This document shows positions 60,899 to 64,000 of a DNA stretch of 64,000 bases, one piece after another. The stretch spans positions 1,550,001 through 1,614,000 of the forward strand of contig NZ_CP090376.1 in NCBI RefSeq assembly GCF_022836875.1. Direction: 5' to 3'. The notes under the pieces are model-generated. The model was not told where the DNA came from and ran no database searches. It worked only from the letters and a program-made list of their open reading frames with translations. The stretch is from Flavobacterium enshiense (GTDB lineage Bacteria > Bacteroidota > Bacteroidia > Flavobacteriales > Flavobacteriaceae). Position 1 is the stretch's first letter. Every line of letters starts with the position of its first letter. The translations under genes and the position numbers were made by a program.

Positions 60899-61735
60899 TT
60901 ATTTTTTTGTCAGAACGAGCTTGTGAACCGCGGTTTTTAATTTGGAGGTGTCGTTATCTTCACATAGCAGAAAAGTGATTTCTTTCTCTGTTTCTCTGTA
61001 CAATGTCAGTCCTTCCAATTTAATTGTATCTGTGATTTTTTGAGTAAAATCAATCTTCATTTTTTCAAGATCGATGCAGCCGATAAAACTGCCCAAGACC
61101 TCTCCGTCATTGTACGTTGAAGTCGTGTTTTCGGCGGTGGCCAGAAAGTAAATTTTATTTTTCACCAAAACCGCATCGGTAAAACTGGAACGGATGCCTT
61201 TTATTTTAGGGAGTTTGAATTCTGTGGAAATGATATTGAACTCTTCAGTGAGATTTTTTCCTTGGACTGTGAAAACAATGTTTTTTCCACTGGCCCCATT
61301 GCCGCGATTAAAGAAAAACCACTCGGTTCCATTATAAACCGCGCCTTCGATATTAAGGTCATTTTGAGGTAGTCCGGCAAACGATTGCATGGCGAGATTC
61401 AAATCGTTCAAGTCGGAGGTCGCGATGATTTCCTTGGATTTGGAATCAAGGGTTACCATTTTATTTCGGTTTTCGGTAGATCCGGAACCGAACACATATA
61501 ATTTCCCATCGTATTCGGTTACCGCTTCAAAATCGGGTTTGTTTGCTTTTGGGATGTTTTCCGAAGGATTTTCAGCTAGCGGATATCGCTTTAATTCTTG
61601 GGTTCCTATTGCATATTCATACAGATAATTGCTGTTGTCGCCAATAATGTACAATTGGTTGTTATTAAAGATAAGTCCGGAGGCCGAGCCAATCCCAACA
61701 ATTTGAAACAGTATTTCTAAGGTGAATTTATGCAT
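60899..61735 (-). CDS. Beta-propeller-like protein of unknown function
   Basis: The start at 61735 (MHKFTLEILFQIVGIGSASGL) was chosen because the upstream in-frame residues lie inside the structured RNA region at 61751-61860. The 278-residue product has repeated four-stranded patterns such as NNQLYIIGDNSNYLYEY, DGKLYVFGSGSTENRNKMV and NKIYFLATAENTTSTYNDGE, in line with a beta-propeller. The short motif SGLIFNNNQLYIIGDN resembles an uncharacterised Bacteroidota family I recall as DUF6929; this needs a search. No signal peptide is present. Confidence 0.75.
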   Translation of the reverse strand: MHKFTLEILFQIVGIGSASGLIFNNNQLYIIGDNSNYLYEYAIGTQELKRYPLAENPSENIPKANKPDFEAVTEYDGKLYVFGSGSTENRNKMVTLDSKSKEIIATSDLNDLNLAMQSFAGLPQNDLNIEGAVYNGTEWFFFNRGNGASGKNIVFTVQGKNLTEEFNIISTEFKLPKIKGIRSSFTDAVLVKNKIYFLATAENTTSTYNDGEVLGSFIGCIDLEKMKIDFTQKITDTIKLEGLTLYRETEKEITFLLCEDNDTSKLKTAVHKLVLTKK

Positions 61736-61750
61736 GTCTTGTTTTTTTGG

Positions 61751-61860
61751 TTTAGCCCCGTCCCGATAGCTATCGGAGCAACGAAATCCTTTTTCCGGTG
61801 GCTGAGGGTCTCGAAGCCATCGGAAAAAGATACAGCGCACAGCGGGAAAAAGCTTCTAAA
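61751..61860 (+). ncRNA. Candidate Flavo-1-type structured RNA
   Basis: The plus-strand sequence has an outer TTTAG/CTAAA pairing (61751-61755 with 61856-61860) and a GATAGCTATC palindrome at 61764-61775. A long hairpin has arms CTTTTTCCGGTGGCT (61789-61803) and AGCCATCGGAAAAAG (61815-61829). Conserved single-stranded blocks flank it: AGCCCC, GGAGCAACGAAATCC, AAAGATACAGCG and AGCGGGAAA-AAGCT. From memory this agrees well with a repeated Flavobacteria intergenic RNA named Flavo-1 (blocks like AGCCC, GCGGCATCC, AAAGATATAGCGG, GCAGGAAATAGCTCC). It lies 33 bases before the ppk2 start. Confidence 0.65.
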
Positions 61861-61893
61861 AATACTTATATTTACGAATATAAACTGAAAAAG

Positions 61894-62769
61894 ATGGCAG
61901 TATTTAATCCCGACAATTTTAAAATTACCGTTCCTTTTTATATCAATGATTTTCCAACGGTATTGCAAACCCACCTAGATGACGACGAAAAAGAAGAGAA
62001 ACTCGACAAGGTTCAGGCAAAGCTGAGCGAACTGCAGGACGCGATGTATGCCCACAACAGGTATGGAGTTTTAATCTGCCTTCAAGGAATGGATACCTCA
62101 GGGAAAGACAGTCTGATTCGGGAGGTTTTTAAAGAGTTCAATCCGCGAGGCGTGGTGGTACACAGTTTTAAAACACCAAATTCTACCGAACTGGAACATG
62201 ATTATCTATGGCGCCATTATTTGGCTTTACCCGAAAAAGGGAAGTTTGCTGTATTCAACCGTACACATTACGAAAACGTATTGGTTACCCGTGTGCATCC
62301 GGAATATATTTTAAACGAAAACCTGCCCGGAATCGAAAAAGTAGAAGATATTCCTGCTGATTTTTGGGAAAACCGCTTTGAGCAAATCAATAATTTTGAA
62401 AAACACATCACACAAAACGGAACCATCATATTGAAGTTCTATTTTCATATGAGCAAGAAAGAGCAGCGCAAACGCCTGTTGCGAAGATTGGAAGAAGAGG
62501 AGCATCATTGGAAGTTTTCTCCCGGAGACCTGAAAGAACGCGAACGTTGGGATGATTATATGAAGTTTTATGAAGAAGCCATCAACAAAACCTCAAAACC
62601 GCATGCGCCTTGGTATGTGATTCCGGCCGATGACAAGGAAATGGCCCGTTATATGGTGGCTAAAATCATCTGGGAAGAAATGAAACAATATAAGGATATT
62701 AAAGAACCGGAATTGGACGAAAAAGTGAAAGCTAATTTTGCTTTATACAGAGAGCAGTTAAAGAAATAA
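61894..62769 (+). CDS. Polyphosphate kinase 2 family protein
   Basis: PPK2 enzymes transfer phosphate between polyphosphate and nucleotides. The ATG at 61894 (MAVFNPDNFKITVPFYINDF) gives 291 residues. The frame extends to 61798, but that part overlaps the structured RNA and is not family-like. Walker A-like LQGMDTSGKDS is at 63-73. The lid and catalytic region is EHDYLWRHYLALPEKGKFAVFNRTHYENVLVTRVHPE, with the Arg-rich motif SKKEQRKRLLRRLEEEEHHWKFSPGDLKER. The short single-domain form matches class I or III PPK2; the favoured direction cannot be told. Confidence 0.93.
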   Translation: MAVFNPDNFKITVPFYINDFPTVLQTHLDDDEKEEKLDKVQAKLSELQDAMYAHNRYGVLICLQGMDTSGKDSLIREVFKEFNPRGVVVHSFKTPNSTELEHDYLWRHYLALPEKGKFAVFNRTHYENVLVTRVHPEYILNENLPGIEKVEDIPADFWENRFEQINNFEKHITQNGTIILKFYFHMSKKEQRKRLLRRLEEEEHHWKFSPGDLKERERWDDYMKFYEEAINKTSKPHAPWYVIPADDKEMARYMVAKIIWEEMKQYKDIKEPELDEKVKANFALYREQLKK

Positions 62770-62800
62770 AAAAAAACGCCTATCGCGGCGTTTTTTTGTT
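62768..62800. terminator. Bidirectional terminator between ppk2 and the outer-membrane gene
   Basis: AAAACGCC and GGCGTTTT arms around a six-base loop with long A and T runs on each side, between converging genes. Confidence 0.85.
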
Positions 62801-63346
62801 TTTCAACTTGCTGTTTTGATAGTTGTTGATTTTTTTAGAACTGAAACCGTATGCCAGACGCAGTGAAATCTGTCCCATGTCAAAACCTGAATAGTTTTCA
62901 TAACGCAGACTGATATCGATATGTTTGGTCGCTATTCCAACTCCCGGTGCCCATAAAAAAGAATTTCCCAGTTCTTTGGTGACTCCGAAAGCCGCCCCGG
63001 CTTCCCCCAATACATAATACTGGTTACCTAAAAAGGACTTAAAGCCTAATTTCGCAGGGATAAACCCGGAATCTTTATCTGGGCTGAATAAATGGGTATA
63101 CCCTGTGGTAAAGGCCAAAGAGGTTTTGGTAGTGATATCATACTGCAAACGGGCATCGGCTCCTAAAGTGAAATTGTAATCATTGTTGAAAGGGATGCCT
63201 AAGTTGAGTCCGTACCCGATACGCCAGTGACGGAGGTATTCTGGTTTCAGAGGCTGTTCCTCTTGTGCTTGTGCCTTGGTTTCGATGGTGAATAATACTG
63301 CAGCCACAACAGCAAACAGACTTGAGATTTTGGGGATCGTTCTCAT
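62780..63346 (-). CDS. Outer-membrane beta-barrel-like protein
   Basis: A 188-residue exported protein with signal peptide (residues 1-27, cut near TKAQAQ). The rest shows alternating strands: WRIGYGLNLGIPF, FTLGADARLQYDITTKTSLAFTTGYTHLF, FLGNQYYVLGEAGAAFG, VGIATKHIDISLRYENY and ISLRLAYGF. This is the pattern of a small eight-stranded barrel like OmpW or the porin-family proteins of Bacteroidota. The ending ends with a short basic tail rather than the usual terminal Phe. Function unknown. Confidence 0.8.
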   Translation of the reverse strand: MRTIPKISSLFAVVAAVLFTIETKAQAQEEQPLKPEYLRHWRIGYGLNLGIPFNNDYNFTLGADARLQYDITTKTSLAFTTGYTHLFSPDKDSGFIPAKLGFKSFLGNQYYVLGEAGAAFGVTKELGNSFLWAPGVGIATKHIDISLRYENYSGFDMGQISLRLAYGFSSKKINNYQNSKLKNKKTPR

Positions 63347-63541
63347 GCTAAAAATACATTTTGGGTTAGTTTTTCAGTATGAGAACAGAAAAATCGGTTT
63401 TTTAGTTTGTAGTGAAGTGTTAAAGTTTCTTAAGGTTTACTGCTGGGAGTGTGTATTGTTTTGACTTTTAAATTTTTACGTAAAAATCAAAATTGGATGG
63501 ATTTTTTAATTTTTAATAACATTTTCTGAAAATCTAGTGAT

Positions 63542-63549
63542 TACCTTTG
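63542..63549 (+). promoter_or_regulatory. Candidate -7 element for the MATE gene
   Basis: TACCTTTG matches TAnnTTTG, 15 bases before the start codon. A TTG at -33 is not evident. Confidence 0.5.
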
Positions 63550-63564
63550 CGCAAAATTTAAAAA

Positions 63565-64000
63565 ATGCGTTTGTCTGTATACACCAAAGAGTTCTCCAAT
63601 AATTTAAAATTAGCCTATCCGATTATCCTCGGAATGTTGGGGCATACCTTAGTGGGGATTGTCGATAACATCATGGTTGGAAAATTAGGTCCGACTGAAT
63701 TGGCAGCTGCTTCTTTGGCAAACAGTTTCGTATTCATAGCCATGTCGATCGGAATAGGGTTTTCTACAGCGATTACACCTTTGGTTGCCGAAGCCGACGG
63801 GGAAAAAAACGTAGAGAAAGAGCGCACCATTTTCCATCATGGATTGGTGTTATGTACCATTTTGGGAATTGCGTTGTTCTCGATAATCTATTTTTCAAAA
63901 CCGCTGATTGTTTATATGGGTCAGCCGGAAGCGGTTGTAGAGATGGCCAAGCCGTTTTTGGATGTAGTGGCCTTTTCATTGATTCCCTTAATCATGTTCC
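63565..64000 (+). CDS. MATE family efflux transporter, 3' part outside the window
   Basis: The frame opens at ATG 63565 and stays open to the end of the window (145 codons). It starts MRLSVYTKEFSNNLKLAYPI and continues with the typical MATE first helix ILGMLGHTLVGIVDNIMVGKLGP. LAAASLANSFVFIAMSIGIGFSTAITPLVAEADG follows, with the family's conserved Gly, Asp and Thr. The complete protein should have twelve membrane segments and export cationic compounds with Na+ or H+ uptake. The C-terminal half is missing here. Confidence 0.9.
   Translation, partial: MRLSVYTKEFSNNLKLAYPIILGMLGHTLVGIVDNIMVGKLGPTELAAASLANSFVFIAMSIGIGFSTAITPLVAEADGEKNVEKERTIFHHGLVLCTILGIALFSIIYFSKPLIVYMGQPEAVVEMAKPFLDVVAFSLIPLIMF

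Noticed and set aside
61798..61893. Extended N-terminus of the PPK2 gene
   Set aside because: These codons overlap the hairpin and conserved blocks of the candidate structured RNA and are not family-like; the ATG at 61894 gives the normal PPK2 start.

Overview
The window looks like chromosomal DNA from a member of the Flavobacteriaceae (Bacteroidota), probably Flavobacterium or a close relative. The DNA is AT-rich. Several start-proximal regions carry the Bacteroidota -7 promoter element TAnnTTTG, and Shine-Dalgarno sites are weak or absent. Six large secreted proteins end in the type IX secretion (T9SS) sorting tail with the YPNP or SPNP motif. The parA-parB-DUF5683-dapB-lepB-WbqC gene order is, from memory, typical of this family. 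All functional calls rest on reading motifs and families by eye; no database search was run.

Layout. 1-2.7 kb: truncated TPR lipoprotein-like gene, then lipA-gap. 2.8-6.7 kb: nhaA, a TonB-family protein, an ECF sigma factor and a glycosyltransferase. 6.8-10.3 kb: a minus-strand run recF, rhodanese-thioredoxin lipoprotein, murB, PaiB-like protein. 10.4-16.7 kb: plus-strand TPR membrane protein, ribH, mutL, two rhomboid proteases and an EEP-family phosphohydrolase. 16.7-22.0 kb: minus-strand WbqC, lepB, dapB, DUF5683, parB, parA. 22.2-30.5 kb: a dienoyl-CoA-reductase-like SDR, SRPBCC protein, methionine aminotransferase, a small conserved protein, a GNAT gene broken by a stop codon, then udk-ftsB/divIC-mutA-scpA (methylmalonyl-CoA mutase). 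31-35.5 kb: malic enzyme, periplasmic HMA protein, arylsulfatase.

35.5-45 kb is the first accessory stretch. It holds a tRNA-Pro followed by a tiny GIY-YIG nuclease gene and a second partial copy of the tRNA 3' end, then trxB, three large PKD-like T9SS surface proteins and a P1 (DmpA-type) peptidase. After an SRPBCC gene and an ABC-F ATPase (45-47.2 kb) comes a tandem array of three ~1160-residue LamG/PNGase-F-like T9SS proteins (47.6-58.7 kb). The window ends with a low-complexity secreted protein, an NTF2-like lipoprotein, a beta-propeller-like protein, a candidate Flavo-1-type structured RNA ahead of a PPK2 kinase, an outer-membrane barrel-like protein and the start of a MATE transporter.

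The observations most worth following are: (1) the 342-bp unit at the tRNA-Pro 3' end, which is only a GIY-YIG ORF bounded by 34-bp perfect direct repeats of the tRNA 3' half, with a tRNA-like fragment whose anticodon arm has been replaced by a different hairpin; (2) the three tandem LamG/PNGase-F-like genes, with near-identical back halves and intergenic regions in copies 1 and 2 and diverged lectin-like middles; and (3) a Flavo-1-like RNA in front of ppk2. No CRISPR array, prophage, transposase or restriction system was seen.
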